Source of the DNA: Tragulus kanchil
Lineage: Eukaryota; Chordata; Mammalia; Artiodactyla; Tragulidae
Length of the DNA: 64,000 bases
Assembly: GCA_022376925.1 (NCBI GenBank)
Contig: JAIOJX010000001.1
Span: forward strand, 1,984,001 to 2,048,000
Direction of reading: 5' to 3'
The notes beneath the pieces are model-generated. The model did not search any database. It was given only the letters and a program-made list of their open reading frames with translations, and was not told the origin of the DNA. The translations under genes and the position numbers were made by a program. Numbering within the stretch: the stretch's first letter is position 1; every line of letters starts with the position of its first letter. This document shows positions 9,998-21,312 of this stretch, piece by piece.

Positions 9998-12900
9998 GTA
10001 ACCGCTCCGGGAAGAGGGCGGGCCCCGCGCGGGCCGATGGGGCGGGGAGACGGGGCGGGGAGCGGCTGGTGTAGGAGGAGCCGGCTTCCCGGAAGAGGGG
10101 GCGTGCCAGAGGCGGAGCAGGCGCGGCGCAATGGTAGGAAGAGGCCGGAACTGCCCTGCCCTCGCGGAGCCTGGGAGTCTCGGCTAAGGGTACCGGCCTC
10201 TCCCTTTACGCCACGGCCTGCCTACTAGGCTTTGAGCTGTGGGCTAAACGCGTTCGTGGCCATCTCATGGACTGGGGCATAGGTCTAAAGAAGGACGTGG
10301 GAAGGGACTGGTCCTAGCTAGAAGATGGCGGAATCGGGGCGCCCCCATGTCCATTGAGCTTCCCACGACTTCTGATATACCTGTCTCACAGCATACGGGG
10401 ACGCTGGCACTTGGTCACACGGAACTTTTTGGAGCACGCCGTTGGTGGGGCTCCTGACAACCCTTGTTCAGATCCCTTCATACTGAGGACGCAAGGCTGC
10501 AGCTTGCGTTTTGAACCCTGACATGGCTCTCAGTGTGGTGTTGGGCGCCCCTGCTCCCAAGGCGAGGCGATGAAGCCAGTTGGATTCCCATAGAAACGTT
10601 GTCTTTGTCAGTACTACATTTAGCTTCCAAGAAGTTTTGAAAAATGTATAAGGAAGCATGGCCGTGGCCCCTCATACCCTCCACGCATCTGCTTGGAAGA
10701 TCCATCCATGTTAACCAGGGAAGCATGCTACCCTTCGAGGGTTTGCTGTGTAAAAAACCCAAGAAACTCACATGCAGCAATACCACCTAGTCTGTCAACT
10801 CTGAGGATGATGGATCCCATGTAGGAGCTGTCTATGAAAGTAAAGTTTAAACCTTGAAATGCGAAAACCTAAGTGCTAAATGCTAAAAGCTAATGCTAAA
10901 ATGTTTTGCATATGCGCTTGTTCTCTGTGTGAGCTAAATACTGGTCTAAAGTTTTCCCCACCCTAACCCCTAGAACCTGGGACTGTTACCTCATGTAGCA
11001 AAAGAGATTTTGCAGGTGGCATTAAGCATCTTAACGACGGGGAGCTGCCCTAGATGATCTGCTGGGCCCATCCTTAGAGAGAGAGAGGCAGGAGAGATAG
11101 ACAGGCCCAGGAGAAGGCCATGTGATGATGGAAGCAGAGTTAGAGAATGCACCCCTGGCTTTGAAGATGGAGGAGGAGGCCACGAGCCAAGGATTGCAGG
11201 CCCCTCTAGAAGCTGGAAAGGGCAAGGAAATGGATTCTCCCTGGAACCTCCAAAAGGTTCAGAACCTGTTAGAACCTCCAGCCCTGTAAGAGAAAAAAAT
11301 GTATTGTTTTTGGCTACTTTCTGGTGATTTGTTACAGCAGCTCTGGGGAACTAATACATCTTTTTAGGTAGAGGATGTTGAACACAGTTTTAATGATTGT
11401 TGGTTGTTCTCTACCTTCCCTCAGTCTAAGGCATGTCCTTTAGCCTTCCCTTGTTAGCCCTGGTCTTTGGGAATTTGTTTCGGTTCTCTGGCCCCATGCA
11501 GTGATTCCTTAGTAGCTGTCTGGGGGATCTGTGGCTTTAACCCCTAAATCAACTAGTCACGCTCTGGTGTTTGAGTTCTGTTCCCTTTTCAGCACGTTGC
11601 TCCTCTTCCCTTGAGCCTGGCTGTGGCCGTTGCTATTGCTTTTCTCCTGCTCTGCCTGTGGTTGCCTTTGGGAGTCACCCTGCTTGCTTTTTCGTGCCTT
11701 TTCTAACCCTGCGGACTAGTAAACCGGTGCCTTGGGACTTGCGGCCTTTCTTCCTCCCGTCACCTTGGCAGGATGTTGATTAGGAGCTGCAGAGTCTCTG
11801 GTTAAATGCCTGCTCATGTGAACACAGACCCACAGCTGGTTCTTTTCAAGATATGCATGAGGAAAGGGATCAACTGGGCAGTAGTTGGAAGCCTTGCTTC
11901 CCCTGGCATGACCTGGGGGCATGGGAGAAGTGTGGAGCCCGCAGAGCTATGAAGGGAACGCTGCACTTGAGTGTCACCCCCAGGGACTTGTTAGCCCAGA
12001 GTCTGAGAAGCCTGTTTCTGAATCCCCCAGGTTAAGGACCTTGTGGACGGCTCGGCAGCCACTGCCAGCTGGGCCCTAGCTCCTGGTCCTGTCTGCAGGC
12101 ATGGGCACCCTTCGTGCCCAGCTTGGTGGCTCCCCTCATGCTTCACAGGGGCTGAGCCTGGGTGACGCTCTCCCCTGCCTGTTTTCTCTCTGCAGGTGTC
12201 AAGCTAGGGATGCGGTCCATCCCCATTGCCACCGCCTGTGCCATTTACCATAAGTTCTTCTGCGAGATCGACCTGGGCGGCTATGACCCCTACTTGGTGG
12301 CCATGTCTTCCCTTTACTTGGCGGGCAAAGTGGAGGAGCAGCACCTGCGCACTCGTGACATCATCAATGTCTCCAACAGGTAGCGGCTTCCAGTGTGCCC
12401 CTGAAAGGGAGGCCAGAGAGGGGCCGTTAGGCTCTGCCCCTCAGGTGGCAGCCATCAAACTCAGAAGGAGGCATGGATAAACCTTGACTTGGGGCCAGGA
12501 ACACCGGCAGCAAAGGCAGGGGTGCGCCTGGTGTCCAGTCTAGGGAAACGTCGGCGGTCTGGGGAGTGCGGAGGTCGGGGTGGGAGAGGGAGCTCGCAGG
12601 GGTACACCGCAGAAGATGCTCAAGGAGTCTTGGAGAGGATGGACTGAAGCACTTGGGTCCTGGGGCCGTCATCCTATTTAGGTGGTGTGGAAACTGGGTC
12701 CGGGTCGCCCAGGAGTGTGTCTTGCAGCCCTGTGCCTGAGCCACCGTGGTCCGGTTGGGGAAGGCCACGGGGTCCAGCCAGCTGCGCCGAGGCCCCGCGA
12801 GCCTGGGGGGCAGCAGTTTATGGAAAGTTACTGACTAGTAGTGCATCCTAGGCCTTCCAGGAACTCTGATCGTTAGGGAAGAAAAATGTTTTGTTCTGCT

Positions 12901-15900
12901 TCTCTTTTAATAATCAGTTAATGGAAAAGCACTCCCCACCCTGTAAGCATGACAGGTTCACGGTGTGCTGCGAATGACAGGAGACGAACAGGCGAGGGAA
13001 CTGCAGGAAGGCGGCAGGAGTCCACCTGTAATTGCCAGGGCCCAGCAGGGAGGGCGGTGGCCATGAGGGAAAATCATAGGGCTCACTAATTGGATGTGGG
13101 CGCCCAGGTGGGTGCTGTGGGGGACTTGGAAGATGAGTGGGAAGCTGGGAATGGTGACTCAGCGGCAGAGGGTTGTGTTCACTCGAGTGTAAATCCTGTT
13201 CCCGTACATCTTGGAGATCTTGTGTAGGTGGGAGTGTTGTGGACAAATAAGGTGTAAACAAGGACAGAAAGATCTGGAATGAAAGAAAGGCAATCTGGAA
13301 ATACATTATGCTTCTGAGTGCATCATCCCTGTGTTTAAATACCTTCCTTGGGCCCAGAGTGAGCCCCCTGGGCATCACCACCCTGGGTGCAAAGAGCCCG
13401 AGTCTTGTCGACTGATGTGGCACAGGCACTGGGGCCAGCGTCAGAAGCGACTTCTTTCCTCCCAGGTTCCTGTGTTGATCCCGCATGCAGAAACGTGGGC
13501 GGACAGTGGTTGAAGATGACCCTATGCCGGTTGATGGCAGAGGAGCCCTGGTGTGTGTATCCGGACACCCCATGACGCGGGGCTCCTGGGGGCACCCCCT
13601 TCCACTGTCAGCGATCTTGTCTCTCTGTGCAGGTACCTCCACCCGGGCAGCGAGCCCTTGGAGCTGGACTCACGCTTCTGGGAGCTCCGGGACAGCATCG
13701 TGCAGTGTGAGCTCCTGGTGCTGCGGGTTCTGCGCTTCCAGGTCTCCTTCCAGCACCCGCACAAGGTCTGCACGCGGGAGTGCGGGGAATAGCAGTCGCC
13801 TGCGGTTCCCAGCAGCATGAGACTCTTTGTTCATTATCCGGAAAGTGCAGTCACCGGAGCCTGGAGCCACATGGGGCTCCGAGGAGGCTCAGTGATGGGC
13901 TCGGGTGGCCTGTCTTGCCCCCACTCCCAGGGTTCTCAGGCAGCTCTGATTTCAGCTTCTGCCTTTCTGCCCACTCGGCTGTGGCCGAAAGCTGGGATCT
14001 GTGTGCCCTCTGAAGCCTGTGCCCATCCCTAGACCCACATAAATCGTGTGTTCGCTGACCCGCAGAAGCCAAGGCAGCGCTAGTTTCGTGACCTGTTCCC
14101 AGGAGTTGCCGCTCCGCTTCAGAGCTCACACCCAGCTCCGCTGTGCAGAGAAACCCATGAGAAAAGCTGGGTCACTGACTTTCCACTGGCTCAGACGCGG
14201 GGCCCCTGGCAGCCCTGGGTGGGCTCCTCTGGGGCCTTGGGCCCCATGTGGGCAGTTGGAGGGGGGCCTGCAGAGAGCTGGGGAAGGGGTGTGATGTGGG
14301 CCTCTGCACCGTGATTTTGTTTCTCTTTCATTGGAATGTTTGTCCAGTGAGTTGGAGATTTAGAGGCAGTCAGAGGAGACAGCGCAGAGACCCTGTTTCC
14401 AACAGAGACTGCGCCCCGCCTCCCCAGATGGCATTTTGCAAAACTGTAACACACGATGAGCGGCAGGGATGGGCACTGGCGCAGCACCCCCATCCACATA
14501 CAGTTTGGGGTGTTGCTTGCTCATGGCTTGCACTGGTGGCCACTGCCACGTGTAAGGTGTGAAACAGCTCCGTCACCACGGAGGCCTTGCTCTTGCCCCT
14601 CTTACGATCTGTGGCCCCCCGCCTCCCCAGTCCCAGAGCCCGTGGTGGAGGTGCCCAGCAGTCGTGGTTTGTGTCAGCGCGCAGCGCGGGGCTTCCCTCA
14701 GGAGTGCTCCCCATGGCCTGAGGAGACCGTGTGTTCAGGCGGAGTGGGAACTGAGAGCCGAGCTACAGGGTGTGAAGAGGCTCCAGCCTCGCTGCCGTGT
14801 GCTGTCCTCTTCGGGCAGGACTGTAGCGAGGCGCGGGGTGGTTTCTGATGGTGGCTGGAACAGGGTCATGTGGATGGAGAGGCACAGGCAGGTTTCGGGA
14901 GCTGGGTCCAGAGGATGAGAGTGGGCGCACCCACGGGGACGGGGTGGCGGGAGACCTGGCGGCAGGGTGGGGCCGGGCCCGTGTAAGGCCCTGGGGCTTT
15001 TTTCCCAAGGGACACGGGGAGGGGACATCTGCCTTGTGGTATATACACATTGTGGCAGTTGAGGGAGAGTGGCTGGCGGGTGGGGGCCTCGGGCGCCCGC
15101 TGAGGAGGCAGTGACCAGGGGCCGGCTGGCTGGCGTGTTTTGCAGTACCTGCTCCACTACCTGATCTCCCTCAAGAACTGGCTGAACCGCCACAGCTGGC
15201 AGCGGACCCCCGTCTCCGTCACCGCCTGGGCCCTGCTGCGGGACAGCTACCACGGGGGACTGTGCCTCCGGTTCCGGGCTCAGCACATCGCCGTGGCGGT
15301 GCTCCACCTGGCCCTGCAGGCCTACGGGGTCGAGGTGCCGGCTGAGGCCCAGGCCGAGAAGCCATGGTGGCAGGTGAGGTGACTCCATTGGAGTGTGTCC
15401 CCCTTTTCTCTGCCCGAGGACCTTCCGAAGTCCCTGTACCTGGTGTCACGTGTCTTTGTAGCAATTATCCACAAAGAAAGATAGGGGCTACTTGGGGACC
15501 TTGACGTGTGCCAGTACCCTGTCATAATAGTCTGAGGCAGCTCTCCCCTTGACGTCGTGGATGTTCGGGGCCAGAAGGCTCTGGGGGTGATGCTGGGCAC
15601 TGGTGGATGCTGAGCAGCACCGCCAGCCCACATTCACGGAGTGCCAGGAGCACCCTCCCCACAGCCGTGGCCACCCAAGCCATGTGCAGGCATTGCCAAG
15701 TGTCTCAGCGTGGGGTCACCCCTGGTTGAGAACTGCTGAGCTTAACCAACTGCTTTTATTGAATAGAGTGGGCGGGCGGTTGTCATAGACCAGTGCTTAC
15801 TTAGTAAGCCTGGTGTCACGTCACAAGAACTCCGTGCGGTGCTCTAGGCCGACCGCCGCTGTGTGGACGGGTCGTGCGGGGTGCGTGACTGGATGGGTAG

Positions 15901-18635
15901 ATGCTAGAAGGGAGTGTCGATGGACGGTAGATGGTGGGTGGGCGAATGCAGAGACAGATGAGCCCTGCTGGGGCCGCGGGCAGGCTGCGGAGGGCTGGGG
16001 GAACTGTCTCTGGGAGAAAGGCTGCTAGGCCCAGTGTTTCTTAAAATGGGATTTTGAAACCAATTCTCTTGTTTTTCGTTTCTCATACTTGAAATTTGCT
16101 GTGCCTTTCTTCATGAAACGAAGCTCATTGTCCCTCCTCGTCCTAGAATGAGGTTCCATGTGAGCAGACTTGGAGCTGCCGGAGGGCTCCTCCTCTTTGT
16201 GTGCCACCTCTCCCCTTCCTGAGGCTCTCCCTCCACTGCCCTTCCTAGTACATTGCAGCCTCTCTGTGCGCTGCGCTCTCCTCTGTTGCCTGCCCATCGT
16301 CCTCGCTCCCCCAAGGCCAGGGATCTTGTTTGCTTTATCAGCTGCCGCGCACCCCGTGCTTGGGCCTGGCGGGTAGTAGGTGCGCAAGTGTCTTTGAACA
16401 GAGGTGTCTGTGGCCCCAGTGTCTGGCTGGGTGGAGCTCCCCGGCAGCTTGGTTGGGTGGCGGGCAGGGAGGGGAGGCGGCAAGGGGCAGCTACGTGAAC
16501 AAAAGCATTGCTCTGGGGTGGGCTTCTTGGGGACTTCCGGATGGCGTGACCTCAGCTATTTACCCTCTTGACGGCAAAAGCACAGCCACGCTTCCATCGC
16601 TCTTCTCGTTCTGGGCGGCTCTGTGCACCAGCGCCACTGGGCCTCCTCTGGGCGTGTGAGGGCCACTTGCTTGGTGACACTTCCTCTGAATCATGAGACA
16701 CACCTCCTGCTTGAGCGCCCCCAGCTGCCACCTCTCTGATCACTTATCTGCTGTGGTTGGGGATTCCCACACTGTTCGAGAGAGCTGACATCCCCACCGC
16801 AGCCTTCCTGCCTCCAGCATGGAGGGGCAGCCCTTTGCGCCCAGCTGTGTTGGTCCTCTGGTACGTGAGGCCCTGGCTCTAAAGCAGTGGCGAGTTGTAG
16901 CAGGGTTCAGAATTGCACCCTTTTGAAGGCTGAGTTCTGTTCCCTGGTGCAGCTGCACTGTGCCGTGCTCAGTCCTCTGGGGGTGGACTCGGACTGCTTC
17001 CAGCTCGTGGCCCTGGGCTGCTGCTTAATGGTCATGTCTCGGCTTGGTGTCTCCAGCAGCATGCAGGTAGTGGATCCTGACAGAAAAGCCCGTCTTTCTG
17101 AAGTATTCATTTTCTACCCAGAGTCCAGGGGGAGATGGCTGATCTTCCTGAGCCAGATGGGGAGGAGGGGGTATTTCCAGGCCACTATCTCCCACCTGAG
17201 CTGACAGCCCACAAAGGGGTCAAGCTTCTTTTGGTGGCTGTGTGGGAGGGTGGACTCAGGTCCAGCTTTCGCCCTGGCTCAGCCTCGGGCCTTGAGCCTC
17301 ATGGTACCTTGAAGGGATTCCCCAGGCAGCAGCCCCCAAACCTGGGAGCCACAATGTCCAACCAAAGGCTCCTGGTTTTGTTCTCACGTCCTGGGTCATC
17401 CAGGGTCCCCAGGGGCACCCTTAAGCTCTCTGTATCACTGTGAAGATTCACAGAGTTCAGAAAAGCCATTGTACTCATGGTTAAGGGTGTCAGGATTAGT
17501 TACTCGGGAAGGATGCAGGTTGAAATCAGCAAAAGTAAAAGAATGGAGGGGGTGCTTCCCTGGTGGCCCAATGGGTAAAGAGTTGGCCTTGCAGTGCAAG
17601 GGGCGCCGGTTTGATCCCTGGCCCCAGAAGATCCCACGTGCCGTGGAGCGGCTGGCCTGGTGTGTCCAATGACGAGCCGGCGCTCTGGAGCGCATGCGCC
17701 CAGAGCCAGTGCTCTGCAACAAGAGGGACCACTGCGATGGGAGGCCCACGCAGACCAAGGAATAAAGATGGATGAAAATAAACAAATGGAAAACCAATAA
17801 AAGAGGCCCCCCAAAAAAGAATGGAGGGCAGATACAAGCTCCCAGGCCCCTCATCAGGGAGGGGCCTACAGTCCCTTCAGAGGAGCTGGGCCGGGACCAG
17901 ACCTTCCTTGGGAACATGCAGGGTTACTCCTCTTTGTTTGGGCCCCTGGGGACTCACCTTGCAATTTTATAAGCTCTGTGACACCGTCAAGAGGCAGTCT
18001 GAGAAATTCCCTGGTGGTCCAATGGTTAGGACTCTGCACTCTCACTCACTGCTAGGACCTGGGTTCAATCCCTGACCGGGAACTAACTTGTAAGCCATGT
18101 GTGCCCACCAAGGAAAAGAAACGGCAGTCTGGTCCAGGCTAGAAAGAGGTCCAGGTGTTCTCGGGGGCTACCTTAGGGTAGGGTGGGTCCAGGAGACCTA
18201 GCCTGCCTGTTTCTGGAAACGGACCCTTCCCCCCACCCCCAATTCAGAAACCATGAACCCGAGAGCCTGGGGCAGAAGGTAGGAGCCTGTGCTCTGGGCC
18301 CAGGTTTGTCACCAGCTTCCCACGTCACCCAGAACAGGTCCCCTCTCCTTGCGTGAGCTGGGTAGTCGCCAGAGCCGTCTCTGTATGGGTGGGGGCCTGA
18401 ACAGACTTTGTGGGCCACCCTCGCCTCCCACAGCGGAGGCCCCAGCCGTCCCCACCCCCTGCACCGTGACTCAGCGCTTAGTGGCAGGTGTCTTGTTTCA
18501 CCCAAAAGGAGTCTAACCAGAACCTTTTTTCCTTCTCCTTTCTAGGTGTTTAGTGAAGACCTAACCAAGCCAGTCATTGATAACATTGTGTCTGATCTCA
18601 TTCAGATCTACACCATGGACACAGAGATCCCCTAA
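9880..18635 (+). CDS. CCNQ: CCNQ, cyclin Q (FAM58A), complete five-exon gene
   Basis: Coding exons are 9880-9997, 12196-12379, 13633-13765, 15146-15373 and 18546-18635, joining to 250 codons plus TAA with every junction GT-AG and in frame. Cyclin Q is known as the activating partner of CDK10, and human loss causes STAR syndrome. The product starts [13 protein letters not shown], contains the conserved [13 protein letters not shown] and [17 protein letters not shown] of the first cyclin fold, then [16 protein letters not shown], and ends YTMDTEIP. The human protein is 248 residues, so length fits; the difference is in the low-complexity N-terminus. The start is chosen because it matches the family N-terminus, although its context (ttcATGg) is weak at -3. 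Regulation appears to be from a CpG island. ATP2B3 converges on it, as in human Xq28. Confidence 0.97.
10322..10332 (+). promoter_or_regulatory. YY1-like motif in CCNQ intron 1
   Basis: aagatggcgga matches the YY1 consensus AAGATGGCGGC at ten of eleven bases, about 325 bp downstream of exon 1, in an open CpG-rich stretch. Motif inference only. Confidence 0.35.
10925..11363 (+). repeat. Ancient mammalian interspersed repeat, copy 2, in CCNQ intron 1
   Basis: Text order matches the copy at 7130: 'taacccctagaacctgggac', 'gagattttgcaggtggcatt', 'gatggaagcagagttagaga', and the end 'ctggggaactaatac'. Diverged and non-coding. The remaining parts of intron 1 (9998-10924 and 11364-12195) hold the island tail and unique DNA. 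Confidence 0.65.
12196..12379 (+). CDS. CCNQ: CCNQ coding exon 2
   Basis: Encodes residues 40-100 plus two bases of Arg101: the core of the first cyclin fold, with [14 protein letters not shown] and [14 protein letters not shown]. Acceptor is ctctctgcag, donor aacag|gtagcg. The phase (1 in, 2 out) joins both neighbours in frame. Intron 2 (12380-13632) shows nothing recognisable. Confidence 0.96.
13633..13765 (+). CDS. CCNQ: CCNQ coding exon 3
   Basis: Encodes residues 101-145, including [16 protein letters not shown] and [13 protein letters not shown]. Acceptor is ctctgtgcag, donor cacaag|gtctgc. The short [10 protein letters not shown] segment is the variable linker of the family. Intron 3 (13766-15145) shows nothing recognisable. 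Confidence 0.96.
15146..15373 (+). CDS. CCNQ: CCNQ coding exon 4
   Basis: Encodes residues 146-221: [18 protein letters not shown], then [15 protein letters not shown] and [15 protein letters not shown]. This is the second cyclin fold. Acceptor is gtgttttgcag, donor ggcag|gtgagg, phase 0 at both ends. Confidence 0.96.
15536..15742 (-). repeat. hAT-type MER DNA transposon relic in CCNQ intron 4
   Basis: The plus strand ends 'cacccctggttgagaactgc', the reverse of the 'cagtggttctcaaccagggg' terminus of non-autonomous hAT-Charlie elements. The interior ('ggatgctgagcagcaccg', 'gcattgccaagtgtctcagc') also follows that family. The exact MER number is not certain. Confidence 0.6.
17551..17814 (+). 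repeat. tRNA-derived SINE with perfect target-site duplication, CCNQ intron 4
   Basis: A 14-bp duplication, aaaagaatggaggg, stands at 17537-17550 and again at 17815-17828. The element starts 'gtgcttccctggtggcccaa', has 'ggtttgatccctggccc', a body with 'gcgcatgcgcccagagccag', and a tail 'aataaagatggatgaaaata'. It shares this structure with three other copies in the window. The perfect duplication suggests a fairly recent insertion. Confidence 0.88.
18002..18122 (+). repeat. Short CHR-type tRNA SINE, CCNQ intron 4
   Basis: Begins 'aattccctggtggtccaatg', with B box 'gggttcaatccctgaccggg' and a short tail. A 9-bp direct repeat, ggcagtctg, flanks it at 17993-18001 and 18123-18131. This is a different subfamily from the element at 17551. 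Confidence 0.78.
18546..18635 (+). CDS. CCNQ: CCNQ coding exon 5 with stop
   Basis: Encodes residues 222-250 ([18 protein letters not shown] .. YTMDTEIP) and TAA at 18633-18635. Acceptor is ccttctcctttctag. The C-terminal DTEIP end matches the mammalian family exactly. Confidence 0.96.
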   Translation: MFSEDLTKPVIDNIVSDLIQIYTMDTEIP

Positions 18636-18952
18636 GGCCCTGGTCCAGGCCTGCCCAAAGAGAAGCCCGGGACGCTCGGCGGCCTGGGGACGGCACCGCC
18701 ACAGGGCCATGAAGGCTGGCCCCCAGACGACCCGCTGGGATGGCTGGTGAAGGCACCGACTGTCCCTGGCAGCTGTGGTCTGGACAGTGACGGGAGCTGC
18801 GCCTCCGGTGGGCAGGTGGAGGGCACCGCGTGGGTGGCCGAAGGCCAGGTGCTGCGTCCGTGGTTGTCCTTTGAGAGAACCCGACTGCTGTCGAAGAGTG
18901 ACGTCATAGGAAGAAAAATCAAGTAACAGGGGGACTGCACCCCTGGGGATTT

Positions 18953-19255
18953 GTTTTTTTGTACTATTTTTTTTTAATTTATTTTCGTAATGGAAGGATA
19001 ATAGCCTTACAGAGTTTGATTGTTTACTGCCTCACATCGACCTGAGTCAGCCATAGGCCTACACGTGTCTCCTCCCTCTTGAGCTTCCCTCCCGTCTCCT
19101 TCCCCGTCCCACCCCTTCAGGCTGCTGCAGAGCCCCTGTTTGAGTTCCCTGAGCCTTACAGCAAATACCATTGGTCATCTCTGTTACATCTGGTAAATGC
19201 TGGGGAGGGCGTGGAGACAAGGGAACCCTCTCTCACTGTTGGTGGTGTAAACTGA
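18953..19255 (-). repeat. L1 insertion with inverted 5' part in the CCNQ 3'UTR
   Basis: A perfect 15-bp duplication, cacccctggggattt, flanks it at 18938-18952 and 19256-19270. The left part reads on the minus strand as a ruminant L1 3' end with its poly(A) as a T-run near 18955-18977 and text such as 'gagtcagccataggcctaca'. The right part (about 19195-19255, 'ggagggcgtggagacaaggg') reads as L1 ORF2 on the plus strand. A 3' piece and an inverted 5' piece within one duplication is the signature of twin priming. Confidence 0.75.
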
Positions 19256-19331
19256 CACCCCTGGGGATTTTTTAAAAGCCAGATTTATAGAAAGTATGTG
19301 TGTGTAACACAGGTGGAACTTTATTTTCTGT

Positions 19332-19337
19332 AATAAA
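19332..19337 (+). terminator. CCNQ: Poly(A) signal of CCNQ
   Basis: AATAAA at 19332-19337, followed about 30 nt later by a GT-rich stretch (ccctttgtttgctcc). It is the first AATAAA after the CCNQ stop. On the other strand an AATAAA lies at 19325-19320, seven bases away. Confidence 0.75.
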
Positions 19338-19355
19338 AGATGATACAAGTTGACT

Positions 19356-20902
19356 GAGATGCCCTTTGTTTGCTCCATAGCCCGGGCTGCCCTGGAGGGC
19401 CTGTGGGTGCTGTCTAGACTCGATTTCTCAGATGCACTCCAGGTGGAACCGCCCTTCTTACTCCTAATGTGCTTGGGGCAGGCCCTCCACCGCTCTCAGA
19501 AGGCAGGATGGCGCAGCTTGTGCCTGTGTCACGATGGCGCCCCCTAGAGGAGCCCACGTGTCCTTCCTCTGCTGGTACAGTCATTCTGCTCAGTGAGTGA
19601 ACTTACATTTTGGAAAGAGGTGTTAAGGACTTTTATTTGAGTTCAAGGTCTGACCACAACGGATTTGGAAAGCTATATAGGTTTTTTAAAATGCAAAGAC
19701 AGTGTAGGGAATCTCAGAACCATGCCCACCCCCTGACCCCTGCCCAAATGTCCTTCTTCCAGAATGTTCCCAGCCTGGACTCTCCCTCCTGGAAACTCAT
19801 GTTGTCAGACTTCACGCGTGCTGGTGGGACCACCCTTCAACATACGATGCTGTGGGGTCTGGGGCCTATCCCAGCCACTGTGTCACTTTCCGAGGTTGTC
19901 ACCTGTGGGCTGTGGCCGCTGGCCGTGCTGGCTGGTGCCTCTGGCGTCCACGGGCTCGGGGCACAGCGGGGAGTCTCACCTGGGTAACAGGTCAGGCAGT
20001 GGGGCTCCCGTGAATTTGCAAAGTGACTGCTGTGCCTTCGGGGCGAAGGATGTGACTCAATGTCCCCTTCTCCACCTGTCCTTTCATTTCAGCACAGGGT
20101 CAGGGCCCAGCTCAAGGCTTGCCTCCCTCACCTGCCTCCTCCCCACAGGATAAAAGACTTCCTGCCCCCGGCTTTGCCTGACCTGCGTTGACTGGCTTGG
20201 TCCCTGTCCTAGCCGAGGGCCACCTTGCTGACCTGGCAGCCTCTCCAGGGTTTTTGTGGCCCTGTTTCCTCATGATTTCTGGGTATCAGACAAGTTAATG
20301 GGATTCAGTTTCCCACTATGCAAACTGAGTGGGTTGGCCCAAACAGTTTCACACTGTGATTGCTACTTTAAATCCCTCAAGCCACATGTACCTGTCACAA
20401 TGCCCTGGGGACTTGCTGCCTTTGTGTTCTGGCTTCTGGGCCTGTCATTTCAGCACTTGACACGGAGGGGTCCTCTGATGAGCCCTCTGTCAGTGTGCTC
20501 ATTGGGACAGAGACAGGGGAAGGTGCTGGGACGCATGTGTGATGTGAGTGTGATGTGACGCGGTCAGCCCTGCCCGGTAAGGACAGTTCATTCATAGAAT
20601 AGGAAGTAAAATCTGGCGCAGGGTGGTTTTCTTTTGTGTACTTCGTTTGCTTCCTGTTACTGATACTTGATAAAAGATAGCAGGGATTGAAGGGACAGAG
20701 TTTCCTGTCTTCTTTATTTCAGGCTCCAACAGGTCAGTGATGAGAGATTAAGGCTTCCGAGAGCCACGGGCCTCCAGGAGCTTTTTAGCTCAGAGCGCAT
20801 GTAATACTATAAAGGGACAAATGGCGGATTCTTCCTTGGCCCGTTGAGCCAGAGAAAGGAGGGGACAGAGCAGGTCCTATGGGGGGCTCCGCCCATCTCT
20901 TT
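19356..20902. other. Interval between the convergent gene ends
   Basis: Unique DNA between the CCNQ poly(A) site and the old repeat at 20903. Minus-strand AATAAA hexamers (tttatt on plus) occur at 20713-20718, 19632-19637 and 19320-19325 and are possible distal ends for ATP2B3. No exon is recognised. Confidence 0.5.
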
Positions 20903-21312
20903 CTTTTCCAGCTGGAGTGGGGTGTCTGGTGTCCCCTGTGGCTGGGACCTTACTTGGAAATAGAGTCTTTGCCGTGTCACTGAGGTGAGATGCGATCCTG
21001 CGGGGACGATGCGCCTGGTGTGCTCTAGTAGAGACACCGAGACAGGCCCGTGCAGAGGCAGGAGACCAGGGGGAGACAAGCTCTCAGGGACAAGGTCCTG
21101 GGACAGTGGAGGCCGGGACTAGAGTGATGTGTCTACAAGCCCAGGACTGCCGGTGCTGCTGGAAGCCGGGAGAAAGTAGAATCTTCCTCTGTAGCTTGCA
21201 GACAGCTTGACTGCCACACCTTGACTTCGGCCTTCTGGCCTCCAGAATGGGGGAAAGACAGTTCTCTTTAGCTCCAGAGGAGAATTCTCTAAGTAATAAA
21301 CCACACACATGA
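20903..21312 (+). repeat. Ancient mammalian interspersed repeat, copy 3
   Basis: Same order of text as the copies at 7130 and 10925: 'ctgggaccttacttggaaat', 'gagtctttgccgtgtcactg', 'gagtgatgtgtctacaagcc' and 'ccttctggcctccagaatgg', ending near 'aagtaataaacc'. Non-coding. Confidence 0.65.

Larger units (their letters stand above)
9361..10230 (+). promoter_or_regulatory. CCNQ: CpG island and promoter region of CCNQ
   Basis: CpG density rises sharply at about 9361 ('ggcgcgccgcgcgccccgcc') and stays high to about 10230, covering the 5' flank, exon 1 and the start of intron 1. GC-box-like 'ggggcggggc' occurs near 9642, 9868 and 10038. No TATA box is seen, which fits a housekeeping CpG-island promoter. 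The start of transcription cannot be placed exactly; it should lie between about 9700 and 9879. Its upstream part (9361-9733) is also present at 8278-8650 through duplication D2. Confidence 0.85.
18636..19355 (+). other. CCNQ: CCNQ 3' untranslated region
   Basis: Runs from the stop to a likely cleavage site about 20 nt after the AATAAA at 19332. The first 300 nt are GC-rich unique sequence. The middle (18953-19255) is an inserted L1 fragment, so about 40% of this UTR is retroelement-derived. The exact end is inferred. Confidence 0.65.

Noticed and set aside
12914..13642. 242-aa minus-strand frame across CCNQ intron 2
   Set aside because: Composition is Pro/Ser-rich and nothing in it resembles a known family; it only overlaps the first bases of CCNQ exon 3.
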